Shown one piece after another: positions 25,214-33,696 of a stretch of 64,000 nt of DNA; positions within the stretch are counted from its first letter, which is position 1; each line of letters begins with the position of its first letter. Below the pieces are notes generated by a model. That model saw nothing but the letters and a program-made list of their open reading frames with translations. It was not told the DNA's origin and did no database searches. Origin of the DNA: Clostridiaceae bacterium (GTDB taxonomy: Bacteria; Bacillota; Clostridia; Lachnospirales; Lachnospiraceae); assembly GCA_009911065.1 (NCBI GenBank), contig QXWR01000009.1, forward strand, positions 62,001-126,000, in the 5' to 3' direction. The position numbers were made by a program, and so were the translations under genes.

Positions 25214-26326
25214 TTACTCTTTCCTCACAATCTCTTGTATATTTTTCAAAAGCTGCTCATTATCCTCTTTGGAGCCAATTCCAATTCGGTAATAGTGGTA
25301 CAAAAAGGGGGCGGTTCCTGGTTTCAGACCGGGAAAATTACTACAGTCCCGAATCAAAATTCCCCTCTCTCTTAAACCTTCCCAAAGATTTCCGTGTTTT
25401 TCTTCCTCCACATCCTTAAACAGCAAAAAATTCACCTGGGAGAAAAATACCACAAACCCCATTCGGGTCAGCTCATTTTTCATATACTGCCGCTCCCTCT
25501 CCACCAGCTCTCTTGCCTGCTGTAAATAATCCTTTTCCTCCATGTCCAAAGCCGCCATTCCGGCTGTCATGGCAGGGGCTGACACGCTCCATGGCTGTCC
25601 AATCCCCCTAAGCCGTTCTGCCAAAGTCTTGTCCCCACACAGCACATAGCCCAACCGAAGTCCAGCCATGGCATAGGACTTGGTAAATGCCCGGAAAATC
25701 ATAACTTCCGGATAGTGGGAAAGCCGTTCTATAAAGGAATATCTCTCTGGTTTCGGAAGAAATTCGCAAAAACATTCATCCAGTGCCAGAAATCCTCTTT
25801 TTTTCCGGCATGTCTTTGCCAAAATCTCTACCTCCTCCCTATGTACTGCCTGCCCTGTAGGATTGTTGGGATTGCAAAGGAACAAAATCTCCCCCTCCTG
25901 CAGCTCTTCTGCCAGTTGAGAAATATTGACCGAATAACCGTCTTCCTCCCTTAAATGCCAGTGTCGCACCTGACATCCAAAAGCCCCTAGCGCCCTCTCA
26001 TACTCGGAAAACGTGGGAACCGGAATCAGGGCCTGCCTTCCTTTCATCCATCCAGCAAACCGGTAAATCAAATCAGCCGCCCCATTGCCGCAGACAATGT
26101 GGGAGCGGTGGATTTTGTGATGTTTGGCCAGCTTTTTGGTCAGCTCCCTGCACTCTGAGTCCGGATAAGCCTTCCAGCTGGCAACCGAATCCAAAAGAGC
26201 CTCCTGTACTGGCTTTGGAAGTCCCAAAGGATTGATGTTTACAGAAAAATCATATTTTATTTTAGTTTGTATTCCATCGCCATAAATATTCCCTCCATGA
26301 AGAGAAGAACCATATTGATTTGCCAT
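25214..26326 (-). CDS. Threonine-phosphate decarboxylase-like / histidinol-phosphate aminotransferase-like PLP enzyme (CobD-like)
   Basis: A fold-type I PLP enzyme of about 370 residues. The N-terminal HGGNIYG and FSVNINPLGLP are typical of the CobD group; NPNNPTG binds the cofactor, LDECFCEF carries the Asp, and the PLP lysine is in RAFTKSYAMAGLRLGY. CobD makes aminopropanol phosphate for cobalamin, while close relatives (HisC) act in histidine synthesis. No other cobalamin or histidine gene is in the window, so the role is uncertain. The start at 26326 gives MANQYGSSLHGGN; the ribosome site is weak (AAGAGAA). It precedes the regulator gene by 3 bp. Confidence 0.8.
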   Translation of the reverse strand: MANQYGSSLHGGNIYGDGIQTKIKYDFSVNINPLGLPKPVQEALLDSVASWKAYPDSECRELTKKLAKHHKIHRSHIVCGNGAADLIYRFAGWMKGRQALIPVPTFSEYERALGAFGCQVRHWHLREEDGYSVNISQLAEELQEGEILFLCNPNNPTGQAVHREEVEILAKTCRKKRGFLALDECFCEFLPKPERYSFIERLSHYPEVMIFRAFTKSYAMAGLRLGYVLCGDKTLAERLRGIGQPWSVSAPAMTAGMAALDMEEKDYLQQARELVERERQYMKNELTRMGFVVFFSQVNFLLFKDVEEEKHGNLWEGLRERGILIRDCSNFPGLKPGTAPFLYHYYRIGIGSKEDNEQLLKNIQEIVRKE

Positions 26327-26418
26327 AAAATTCTCTTTTCTCTTAAAAATTTCATTTTTATTATAAATCACATAGGAAAACAACACAACACAATTATGAT
26401 TCTTTTCATGATTGGTTT

Positions 26419-26448
26419 TTTACATTGCTTTCCCCATCACATTATGAT
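26419..26448 (+). promoter_or_regulatory. Promoter of rqcH
   Basis: TTTACA, an 18-bp spacer and TATGAT lie about 105 bp upstream of the rqcH start. The resulting leader contains the family-1 hairpin. Confidence 0.65.
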
Positions 26449-26482
26449 AAAATCGATAACACCAAACAAGCAATTAACCACC

Positions 26483-26535
26483 AGAGTCTGTCTGAAAATT
26501 GCTTTCTGCCAGATGTGCGTTTTCAGACATCCTCT
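26483..26535. repeat. Dispersed repeat family 1, copy in the rqcH leader
   Basis: AGAGTCTGTCTGAAAA (26483-26498) and TTTTCAGACATCCTCT (26520-26535) form a 16-bp stem with two mismatches around a 21-nt loop. The left 36 bases match the copy at 54213 at 32 positions. The right arm ends just before the AGGAAAGGAG ribosome site of rqcH. Confidence 0.85.
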
Positions 26536-26553
26536 AGGAAAGGAGCATCCATC

Positions 26554-28296
26554 ATGGCCTTTGACGGAATTGTAATCGCCAACCTGACCTATGACTTAAA
26601 GAACAAATTAGAAGGAGGCAAGATCAACAAGATTGCCCAACCGGAAAAAGACGAACTCCTGTTTACAATCAAACATAACCGGGAGACCTTGCGGCTTTTG
26701 GTGTCTGCCAATGCAAGCCTTCCTCTGGTCTGTTTTACGGATACCAACAAGCCGAGTCCTCTCACTGCCCCCAACTTTTGTATGCTTTTGCGCAAGCACA
26801 TTGGAACCGGACGAATTGTAAAAATCCATCAGCCGGGTTTGGAGCGGATTATTGAATTTACCATAGAACATCTGGACGAAATGGGGGATCTTCAAAAAAA
26901 GCGTCTGATTGTAGAACTTATGGGCAAACACAGCAACATTATCTTCTGTAAAGAAGACGGAACCATCTTAGACAGCATCAAACACATTTCCGCCCAGGTC
27001 AGCTCTGTCCGGGAAGTGCTGCCTGGACGCACCTACTTTATTCCCCAAACTGTGGAAAAGTCTGATCCTCTTACGGTCACAGAAGATGCCTTTGCCTTCC
27101 TTTTAAAGGATACCCCTGCCCCGGTGCAAAAGGCCCTTTATCAGAAGTTTACCGGCATTAGTCCTATTATCGGAACCGAGCTGTGCCATTTGTCCTCCAT
27201 TGACGGGGACCGGCCTGGAAACCAGCTTTCCCAGACTGAATTGTGTCATCTTCACCGCCGATTGTCTCTGATGATGGATGACATCAAACAGGGAAACTTT
27301 TCCCCTAACATTGTCTATAAAGGCAGCGAACCAGCGGAATTTGCCTCGGTTCCTTTGACCTGCTTTGAGGGCGCTGGCTACACAGCTAAAGAATTTCCTT
27401 CCATCAACGCCCTTTTAAATACCTACTATGCCCAAAAAAGCGTCCTGACCCGCATCCGGCAGAAATCAGCTGATCTCCGGCGCATTGTCCAGACTGCCTT
27501 GGAGCGGAATTACAAAAAATATGACCTTCAGCAAAAACAGCTGAAAGATACCGGCAAACGGGAACAATACAAAATCTACGGGGAGCTTCTCACCACCTAC
27601 GGCTATGAGCTTGTCGGCGGGGAGAAGGAGCTGAAATGCCTGAACTATTACACAAATGAAAACATTACCATTCCCCTGGACCCAAATCTCACTGCCCAGG
27701 AAAACTCACAGAAATATTTCAGCCGATACGGCAAGCTCAAACGCACCTGTGAGGCCATGACCGAAATGTTAAAGGAAACCAAACAGGAAATTGACCATTT
27801 AGAATCCATCAGCGCTGCCCTGGACATGGCCATTAAGGAGGAGGATCTGGTTCCCATCAAGGAAGAGCTGACGGAATTTGGATTTATCAAAAAGAGAGGA
27901 CCTGGCAAAAAGCCAAGAATCACCAGCCGTCCCTACCACTATCTTTCCTCTGACGGCTTTCACATGTATGTGGGAAAAAACAATTACCAAAATGAAGAAG
28001 TAACCTTTAAAATTGCAGGCGGCGGCGACTGGTGGTTTCACGCAAAAGGAATCCCTGGTTCCCATGTCATTGTAAAAACCGAAGGAAAAGACCTTCCGGA
28101 CCGAACCTTCGAGGAAGCTGGCGCACTGGCTGCCTGGTACTCCAAAGGCCGGGAAAACGAAAAGGTTGAGATTGATTACATTCAGCGGAAACATGTGAAA
28201 AAGGCGGCCAAAGGCGCCCCTGGTTTTGTCATTTATCATACCAACTACTCTCTTATCGCTTCGCCTAAAATGGAGCTGGAAGAAATACGTGACTAA
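26554..28296 (+). CDS. rqcH: NFACT protein RqcH (Rqc2 homologue, formerly fibronectin-binding protein FbpA)
   Basis: A 580-residue ribosome quality-control factor. In bacteria RqcH binds stalled 50S-peptidyl-tRNA complexes and directs C-terminal alanine tails that mark the chain for degradation. The N-terminal NFACT-N domain begins MAFDGIVIANLTYDL; helix-hairpin and coiled-coil parts follow (about 270-430), and the NFACT-R domain near the C-terminus has DGFHMYVGKNNYQN and DWWFHAKGIPGSHVI. The start at 26554 follows AGGAAAGGAG at eight bases; the longer frame would run through the upstream hairpin repeat. It is transcribed alone or with the SIMPL-domain gene. Confidence 0.93.
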   Translation: MAFDGIVIANLTYDLKNKLEGGKINKIAQPEKDELLFTIKHNRETLRLLVSANASLPLVCFTDTNKPSPLTAPNFCMLLRKHIGTGRIVKIHQPGLERIIEFTIEHLDEMGDLQKKRLIVELMGKHSNIIFCKEDGTILDSIKHISAQVSSVREVLPGRTYFIPQTVEKSDPLTVTEDAFAFLLKDTPAPVQKALYQKFTGISPIIGTELCHLSSIDGDRPGNQLSQTELCHLHRRLSLMMDDIKQGNFSPNIVYKGSEPAEFASVPLTCFEGAGYTAKEFPSINALLNTYYAQKSVLTRIRQKSADLRRIVQTALERNYKKYDLQQKQLKDTGKREQYKIYGELLTTYGYELVGGEKELKCLNYYTNENITIPLDPNLTAQENSQKYFSRYGKLKRTCEAMTEMLKETKQEIDHLESISAALDMAIKEEDLVPIKEELTEFGFIKKRGPGKKPRITSRPYHYLSSDGFHMYVGKNNYQNEEVTFKIAGGGDWWFHAKGIPGSHVIVKTEGKDLPDRTFEEAGALAAWYSKGRENEKVEIDYIQRKHVKKAAKGAPGFVIYHTNYSLIASPKMELEEIRD

Positions 28297-28367
28297 ACCA
28301 CAAAAACCAGTTTGGCGATTTGATTAAAATTCGTTAAGGTTTCTGTCTCATATCTTTAAAGAAAAAG

Positions 28368-28421
28368 AAATACATCCTCCTGTTTTTTCCATTATACTAA
28401 AAGAAAAAGGAGGATGTATTT
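28368..28421 (+). promoter_or_regulatory. Perfect inverted repeat that includes the ribosome site of the SIMPL gene
   Basis: AAATACATCCTCCT (28368-28381) is exactly complementary to AGGAGGATGTATTT (28408-28421), 26 bp apart. The right arm is the Shine-Dalgarno sequence. TATACT (28393-28398) in the loop could be a -10 box. A transcript starting inside the loop would lack the left arm, while read-through from rqcH would hide the ribosome site. Confidence 0.75.
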
Positions 28422-28422
28422 T

Positions 28423-29199
28423 ATGAAAAAAAATCTACCGATCACATTACTTACTTTGACTCCCCTTATGGCATCTGCCGTTCTCACGGCTTGTTCTGCC
28501 CCCGCCCCTGCCGCTCCTCCAGTCTCCTTCCCCACTGCCATTCAGGTTCAGAATGCAGACAATCAGGTAATCACCGTATCCAGCAGTCAGGAGGTCTATG
28601 TGACGCCGGATATTGCCCAGTTGGTATTCAGCGTTACCACAGAGGCTAAGACTGCAGAGGAATGTCAGCAGAAAAACACAGAATCTTTAAATCAGGTTTT
28701 GGAATATTTGAAATCTCAGGGAGTTGAAGAGAAATGGATTCAGACCTCAGATTACAACTTACAGCCAAATTATGACTGGAACAACGGTAAAACCTTGATT
28801 GGATATGAAATGACCACCCGCATTACGGTCTCTGAAATTCCTCTGGACCAGACAGGCGCTCTAATCAGCAATACAGTAAAACAGGGCGCCAACCAGGTAG
28901 AATCGGTTTCCTACCTTTCCAGCAAATACGACGAAAGTTATCAGGAAGCCCTGAAAAAAGCAGTGGAAGACGCCCGTCAAAAGGCAGATGCTCTTGCTGC
29001 TGCCAGCGGCTGCACAGCTGGAGCTGTGGTCCATATAGAAGAATACATGCCCAATACGTATCAGCGGTCTTTTGGCCCAGGAGCCAGACTAAATGCTGCC
29101 AAAAGTATGGCAGAGGATACTGCTGACGCAATGGAAATTATGCCCGGACAATTAAAAGTCCAGGCACAGATTACCGTTAGTTTTGCAGTTGGCTATTAA
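28423..29199 (+). CDS. SIMPL-domain (DUF541) lipoprotein
   Basis: An exported protein of about 258 residues of the SIMPL / DUF541 family. A signal peptide ends at the lipobox AVLTAC, then a Pro/Ala-rich linker and the SIMPL domain (ITVSSSQEVYVTPDIAQLVFSV is its typical opening; GYEMTTRITVSE and DARQKADALAAASG are further hallmarks). Relatives form oligomers in the cell envelope but have no settled function. The start at 28423 is preferred because the ATG at 28414 lies within the ribosome site itself. It is convergent with the DUF1189-like gene, with a perfect hairpin between them. Confidence 0.85.
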   Translation: MKKNLPITLLTLTPLMASAVLTACSAPAPAAPPVSFPTAIQVQNADNQVITVSSSQEVYVTPDIAQLVFSVTTEAKTAEECQQKNTESLNQVLEYLKSQGVEEKWIQTSDYNLQPNYDWNNGKTLIGYEMTTRITVSEIPLDQTGALISNTVKQGANQVESVSYLSSKYDESYQEALKKAVEDARQKADALAAASGCTAGAVVHIEEYMPNTYQRSFGPGARLNAAKSMAEDTADAMEIMPGQLKVQAQITVSFAVGY

Positions 29200-29218
29200 A
29201 TGGCAGCTGCGCTGCAGA

Positions 29219-29252
29219 TTCCATACCCCATTGCTTGCAGCGGGGTATGGAA
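29219..29252. terminator. Perfect hairpin between convergent genes
   Basis: TTCCATACCCC and GGGGTATGGAA form an 11-bp stem with a 12-nt loop, between the stops at 29199 (plus) and 29259 (minus). There is no clear U-tract on either side, so its terminator role rests on position. Confidence 0.6.
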
Positions 29253-29258
29253 CTCGTA

Positions 29259-30110
29259 CTAATTCCATCGATCCTGGGAATCGTCTGGACGGCTCCATCG
29301 GTCCTCTATTTCCTGGGAATAAAAAACTACTGGGTTGCCTTCCAAATCCGGCGTCTGCATATTCCGGATTGCCCCTGCCAGATAACCAAGGGAAATGCCA
29401 ATGGAAATCACAAAATAAAGAGGAATGCCAAAAGGAAGGAAAGAAGCCAGCCCTTTAATCAAAAGAGGGGTCGTTCTGGTATATATGCCAAGTTTATACA
29501 ACTGGCCAAAGGTCAGATCCGACTTCATACAGGACGCCACAATCATCCCCAAGAGACCCACAAACAAAACTCCAAAGAAAAAGGTCCCCTGCATAAATAG
29601 AAACACCACCACCAAAACAATACCGATAACCACATTGACATAAGGCAAAAACATGTCAATCAACTGTCGTTTTGACGTCTTCAGGTCCGGACTCCAGTCA
29701 GCAAATTCCAAATACTGTATCTGATTATTGTTTTTAATTACAAGGGTATTTTCATCTGCAACCAATACCATATTATATCTGCGCAGTATTTTCTGAATGT
29801 CATCCTGGTCCATAAACTCTTGTTCTGTATCCACAAAAATAAAGACATCCCTCTCAATCAGTTCATACGGCTCATCCACATGAAGCTTATTATCGGAAAT
29901 GGTAAAATCTGGCAAAAGCTCATCTACAATCTTCCCGATCCCTCCCGTTGACACCTGAAACTGAACAAATGGCAAAATCACAGTCACCAGATAATACAGC
30001 AAAACCAGCAAAAAACCAAACAAAAAGGTTTTACGCTTTCTATCCTTCAGAAAAATCCCATAACTTTTTAAATCATAAACCGAATGGATTAACTCACTAA
30101 ATACATTCAT
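29259..30110 (-). CDS. DUF1189-like membrane protein
   Basis: A 283-residue membrane protein with one helix near the N-terminus (FLFGFLLVLLYYLVTVILPF), an extracytoplasmic region of about 100 residues rich in Asp, and a C-terminal cluster of about four helices. The layout and the opening MNVFSELIHSVYDLKSY resemble DUF1189 proteins, whose function is unknown. The start at 30110 follows AAAGGAA repeated twice; the longer frame adds 22 residues without support. It is downstream of the gene at 30226 but a terminator separates them. Confidence 0.65.
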   Translation of the reverse strand: MNVFSELIHSVYDLKSYGIFLKDRKRKTFLFGFLLVLLYYLVTVILPFVQFQVSTGGIGKIVDELLPDFTISDNKLHVDEPYELIERDVFIFVDTEQEFMDQDDIQKILRRYNMVLVADENTLVIKNNNQIQYLEFADWSPDLKTSKRQLIDMFLPYVNVVIGIVLVVVFLFMQGTFFFGVLFVGLLGMIVASCMKSDLTFGQLYKLGIYTRTTPLLIKGLASFLPFGIPLYFVISIGISLGYLAGAIRNMQTPDLEGNPVVFYSQEIEDRWSRPDDSQDRWN

Positions 30111-30188
30111 TTTCCTTTCAATTCCTTTCCTGTTGCCAAGACACAAAAAACATACTGTGCCAAGAGAATTTCCCATAATTTAGAAAAT

Positions 30189-30206
30189 CCGGCGCCAAAG
30201 CGCCGG
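30189..30206 (-). terminator. Short GC-rich terminator of the 161-residue membrane protein gene
   Basis: CCGGCGC and GCGCCGG pair around CAAA. On the minus strand ATTTTCT follows; on the plus strand TTCTTTTTCTT follows, so it may work in both directions. Confidence 0.75.
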
Positions 30207-30225
30207 TTCTTTTTCTTATGTACCA

Positions 30226-30711
30226 TTAAATCCCGTAAATCGCTCCGGCAATCAGAAATGCAATCCCAAAATCAACTGCCACACAGGCAATCAGGATTCC
30301 CAGATCAATCAGAATCCGCACTGGTACCGAAAAGTTCTCATTACAGGAAACGCCAGTCACTGCCACAATTCCAACCATGCCTAAAAGGATGCCCAGCGCT
30401 CCGCCTAAAGCGGCCAGAGCCAAAAACGCTACCATAAAAATATAGGCCCACTTGGGAAGCTTTGGAGGAGTAAATGGTTTGCCTGTTGCACAGTCTATCC
30501 CATCCATCGTCATCTTGCATCCGCCAACCCAGGTGTTGACGTAAAATTCTGCCTTTTTCGGTCCCAGAGGAAGCTCATAAATCTTCCACATACTGTCCTT
30601 CTTTGACATGAGATTCTTCAGTTTTACTTTTTCTCCGTTGACGAGCAGAGAGCTTCCCTTTGACTTAATCTCATACTGTCTGCCGTCCACAACCACATTC
30701 CATGGTTTCAT
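30226..30711 (-). CDS. Membrane protein of unknown function with beta-rich N-terminal domain
   Basis: A 161-residue protein. Residues 1-75 look like a small beta domain (WNVVVDGRQYEIKSKGSSLL, FYVNTWVGGCKMTMDG); residues about 88-155 hold two or three membrane helices rich in Gly and Ala, with no signal peptide. The ATG follows GGGAGAACCGAGT. No function is recognised. It lies between serS and the DUF1189-like gene with its own terminator. Confidence 0.65.
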   Translation of the reverse strand: MKPWNVVVDGRQYEIKSKGSSLLVNGEKVKLKNLMSKKDSMWKIYELPLGPKKAEFYVNTWVGGCKMTMDGIDCATGKPFTPPKLPKWAYIFMVAFLALAALGGALGILLGMVGIVAVTGVSCNENFSVPVRILIDLGILIACVAVDFGIAFLIAGAIYGI

Positions 30712-30873
30712 ACTCGGTTCTCCCTTCCTGTACTATCCTGGAAACAATTTTAAATGCCAATAACCGTTTCCTCATTGTGGCCGCACAAAAGCTGCTGCTT
30801 TGTCCGGCCACCTGTAATTCTACTCCAATCCCCATTTTTTGTCCATTACTTTTTCATTCTTTTTATAGTTTTT

Positions 30874-32169
30874 TTATTCGCTATGGTTCACGGGAGACAT
30901 CACTTTCATTCCGCCCATATATGGCTGTAAAGCTTCGGGAATCCGAACGCTTCCGTCTTCTTGCAGATTATTCTCCAAAAATGCAATCAGCATCCGCGGC
31001 GGCGCCACCACAGTATTGTTCAGCGTATGGGCAAAATATTTCCCTTCTTCTCCGTCTACCCGAATCTTTAACCGTCGTGCCTGAGCATCCCCTAAGTTGG
31101 AACAGGACCCTACCTCAAAATACTTTTTCTGACGGGGAGACCATGCCTCCACATCACAAGACTTAACCTTTAAATCTGCCAGATCGCCGGAACAGCATTC
31201 CAAAGTTCTTACCGGAATATCCAGAGACCGGAACAGATCTACTGTATTCTGCCACAGCTTCTCATACCACATGGGAGATTCCTCTGGTCTGCACACCACA
31301 ATCATCTCCTGTTTTTCAAACTGATGAATCCGGTACACGCCCCGCTCCTCAATGCCGTGGGCGCCTTTCTCCTTACGAAAACAGGGAGAATAGCTGGTCA
31401 TGGTCTTTGGAAGCTGATCTTGTGGAGTAATGGTATCAATAAACTTTCCGATCATGGAATGTTCACTGGTTCCGATGAGATACAAATCCTCTCCCTCGAT
31501 CTTATACATCATGGCATCCATCTCCGCAAAAGACATAACTCCCGTAACCACATTACTCCGAATCATAAACGGCGGCACACAATAGGTAAATCCCCGGTCA
31601 ATCATAAAATCTCTTGCATAGGAAATCACGGCAGAATGCAGCCGCGCAATATTGCCCATAAGGTAATAAAATCCATTCCCTGCCACCCGGCCTGCTGCAT
31701 CCAGATCAATGCCGTCAAAACGCTTCATAATGTCTGTGTGATAAGGAATCTCAAAATCCGGCACAATGGGTTCGCCAAACCGCTCCAGCTCCACATTCTC
31801 ACTGTCATCTTTTCCAATGGGAACACTGGGATCGATTATATTGGGAATGGTCATCATAATCTTTTTGATCTTTTCTTCCAGCTCGGTCTCCTGTCCCTCC
31901 AGCTCTGCCAGACGGCTGGCATTGGCTGCAACCTGAGCCTTCACTTCCGATGCCTCCTCCTTCTTTCCCTGCCCCATCAGCTGTCCGATCTGCTTAGAAA
32001 GCTTGTTGCGCATGGCCCGAAGCTGGTCTGCCTCTGTCTTTGCCGCCCGGTTTCTGGCATCCAGCTCAATCACCTCATCCACCAAAGAAAGCTTCTCAAA
32101 CTGAAATTTATTCTCGATATTTTTCTTCACAATCTCCGGATTTTCTCTCACAAACTTTAAATCTAACAT
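30874..32169 (-). CDS. serS: Seryl-tRNA synthetase
   Basis: A class II aminoacyl-tRNA synthetase of 431 residues that charges tRNA-Ser. The N-terminal arm (MLDLKFVRENPEIVKKN and a long antiparallel coiled coil to about residue 110) binds the tRNA. The catalytic domain shows motif 2 (YSPCFRKEKGAHGIEERGVYR type, Arg in FRKE) and motif 3 (APPRMLIAFLENN). The ATG follows AGGAGGAGATT. The short leader holds no T-box. Confidence 0.97.
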   Translation of the reverse strand: MLDLKFVRENPEIVKKNIENKFQFEKLSLVDEVIELDARNRAAKTEADQLRAMRNKLSKQIGQLMGQGKKEEASEVKAQVAANASRLAELEGQETELEEKIKKIMMTIPNIIDPSVPIGKDDSENVELERFGEPIVPDFEIPYHTDIMKRFDGIDLDAAGRVAGNGFYYLMGNIARLHSAVISYARDFMIDRGFTYCVPPFMIRSNVVTGVMSFAEMDAMMYKIEGEDLYLIGTSEHSMIGKFIDTITPQDQLPKTMTSYSPCFRKEKGAHGIEERGVYRIHQFEKQEMIVVCRPEESPMWYEKLWQNTVDLFRSLDIPVRTLECCSGDLADLKVKSCDVEAWSPRQKKYFEVGSCSNLGDAQARRLKIRVDGEEGKYFAHTLNNTVVAPPRMLIAFLENNLQEDGSVRIPEALQPYMGGMKVMSPVNHSE

Positions 32170-32242
32170 AATCTCCTCCTATACTCATCCTGTGTTCAGA
32201 ACTGTCCTGTTCTATTTTTCTGTCACACTCTATAGTTTTCAG

Positions 32243-32248
32243 ATTATA
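32243..32248 (-). promoter_or_regulatory. Probable -10 box of the serS promoter
   Basis: TATAAT on the minus strand, 74 bp upstream of serS. The -35 region is poor (T-rich), so only the -10 box is called. Confidence 0.4.
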
Positions 32249-32292
32249 CTACATTTTCCTTGGAAAGAAAAGGGGGAGTTTCATCAAATCTC

Positions 32293-32886
32293 TCAAACCT
32301 TCAAAAACATCCCTGACTTCTTCAGCACCGGACGCACTGCCATATACACAACAACAGCAACTATGGTTCCTGCCACTGCATTTACAAACGTCACCCCCGC
32401 AGCCCAGGTAGACATGATTTTCGCTGCATCCGACTGTACGCCCAATACAAAGTTCTTATAAAAATACCCTGCTATCGGGTCCATAATCACATTAAATCCA
32501 AGTCCTGCCACAGAAGCCATCAAAGACCAACGAAAAACATATTTTCCGTCGTGGTCCTCTGTAATATGCCCGATTTTGTGGGCCACCAGCCCTGTAATCA
32601 TCCCAATGCAGAACTTTAGCACAAAAGTTTTGGGCGCGCTGGTAATATATACAGGGTCTAGCAAATCAGCTATGGTCATCCCCAGGGAACCGGCCAGTCC
32701 TCCGTAAACGCCTCCCATCAAAAGGGCGGCCAGCACACAAAACGCATTTCCAATGTGGAGCGCCACATAATCGCCGCCAAAGGTGGGAATGGGAATCTTT
32801 AAAAATGTAAACGCAACATAACACAAAGCTGCCATCAGCGCTGTAAGCACAATCTTGTAAACCGGGTTTTCTCTCTGATGATTCAT
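32293..32886 (-). CDS. ECF transporter S component
   Basis: A 197-residue substrate-binding membrane subunit (S component) of an energy-coupling-factor vitamin transporter. About six membrane helices are seen, with YKIVLTALMAALCYVAFTFLKIP at the N-terminus and GDYVALHIGNAFCVLAALLMGGVYGGLAGSLG-type Gly-rich helices (quoted in parts: GDYVALHIGNA, GGLAGSLGM). It would use a shared EcfAA'T module encoded elsewhere. The vitamin is not identifiable here; the neighbouring thiN gene makes a thiamine-related ligand possible but there is no TPP riboswitch. ATG follows AAAGGAGGATAAAGTT. Confidence 0.8.
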   Translation of the reverse strand: MNHQRENPVYKIVLTALMAALCYVAFTFLKIPIPTFGGDYVALHIGNAFCVLAALLMGGVYGGLAGSLGMTIADLLDPVYITSAPKTFVLKFCIGMITGLVAHKIGHITEDHDGKYVFRWSLMASVAGLGFNVIMDPIAGYFYKNFVLGVQSDAAKIMSTWAAGVTFVNAVAGTIVAVVVYMAVRPVLKKSGMFLKV

Positions 32887-32918
32887 AACTTTATCCTCCT
32901 TTGAAAATCTTTTATTTC

Positions 32919-32999
32919 CCCGTTGCTAGTCTGACCATCTTTTCTTGCAGCGGGTTATTTGATTTGCCCCATCATAGCATATAAGTGGATTGTTATAAA
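32919..32999 (-). promoter_or_regulatory. Promoter and structured leader of the ECF S-component gene
   Basis: On the minus strand TTTATA, 17 bp and TATGAT (32971-32999) form a probable promoter. The leader of about 80 nt carries the pair CCCGCTGC / GCAACGGG (32919-32926 with 32947-32954, one mismatch) around a 20-nt loop. It matches no riboswitch class I know. Confidence 0.45.
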
Positions 33000-33039
33000 T
33001 AACCAGTTTAAAACTTTTTAACCATACCAGTTTTGCGCC

Positions 33040-33696
33040 TCAGTCCTGGGACTCCACACAAATCACCACTCCCTCGTCAAAAGTAATTCGCCCAGTCTCC
33101 TCTATTACCTCATTGCTGATACAAAGTCCTGCCTCTTCCCCCCGGCGGATATTCTTTTTCACCAAAGGATATTTAAAGCCAGTCAGGGTAATTCCGAAAA
33201 CCTGTTCTGTGTAAGGCAGAAAGGATACATACTTTCCCCACAGCTCGTCCCGGCAAAAGGTTTTTCCCTCATCCAGAAGGTAAAGGCGGTTTTGGGAATC
33301 CACAATCCAGGCTTCCACCCCTTTTTGCATACAGGCATACAACACATCAATATTTGCCATCATGTGATCCAGCCTTCCCCCTGTGGCTCCCAAAAACACC
33401 ACCCGGCTGCATCCTAAGGTCAGCACAAGACTTCGGGCCAGTTCTGTATCCGTCTCATTTTTTTCTGGTCTATGGCATTTCCAGACAATATGAGGCATCT
33501 TCTCAAACCGTTCTCTCACTGGTCTTTTCACCGTGTCAAAATCTCCTACCACATAATCTGGTATAAGCCCCAAAGCCTCTGCCTCCTCCAGCCCCCCATC
33601 TACTGCAACAATTCTGTCAAATCTCTCTCTCTCCAAAAAAGACCGGGCGAAAGCCAAATCCAGCCTTCCGCCCGTAATCACCAAACACGATTTCAC
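33040..33696 (-). CDS. thiN: Thiamine pyrophosphokinase
   Basis: Transfers pyrophosphate from ATP to thiamine to make thiamine diphosphate. Motifs of the 218-residue protein are VAVDGGLEEAEALG, YVVGDFDTVKRP (the acidic GDFD motif), ETDTELA and GATGGRLDHMMANI. The start is a GTG that overlaps the TGA of rpe (GTGA), giving MKSCLVITGG. It is the last gene of the priA-to-thiN cluster, in the common Firmicutes order rsgA-rpe-thiN. Confidence 0.93.
   Translation of the reverse strand: MKSCLVITGGRLDLAFARSFLERERFDRIVAVDGGLEEAEALGLIPDYVVGDFDTVKRPVRERFEKMPHIVWKCHRPEKNETDTELARSLVLTLGCSRVVFLGATGGRLDHMMANIDVLYACMQKGVEAWIVDSQNRLYLLDEGKTFCRDELWGKYVSFLPYTEQVFGITLTGFKYPLVKKNIRRGEEAGLCISNEVIEETGRITFDEGVVICVESQD

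Noticed and set aside
32170..32292. T-box leader for serS
   Set aside because: The gap is only about 120 bp and no T-box sequence or terminator was seen.
32887..33039. TPP, THF or preQ1 riboswitch before the ECF S-component gene
   Set aside because: None of the conserved core sequences of these classes is present.
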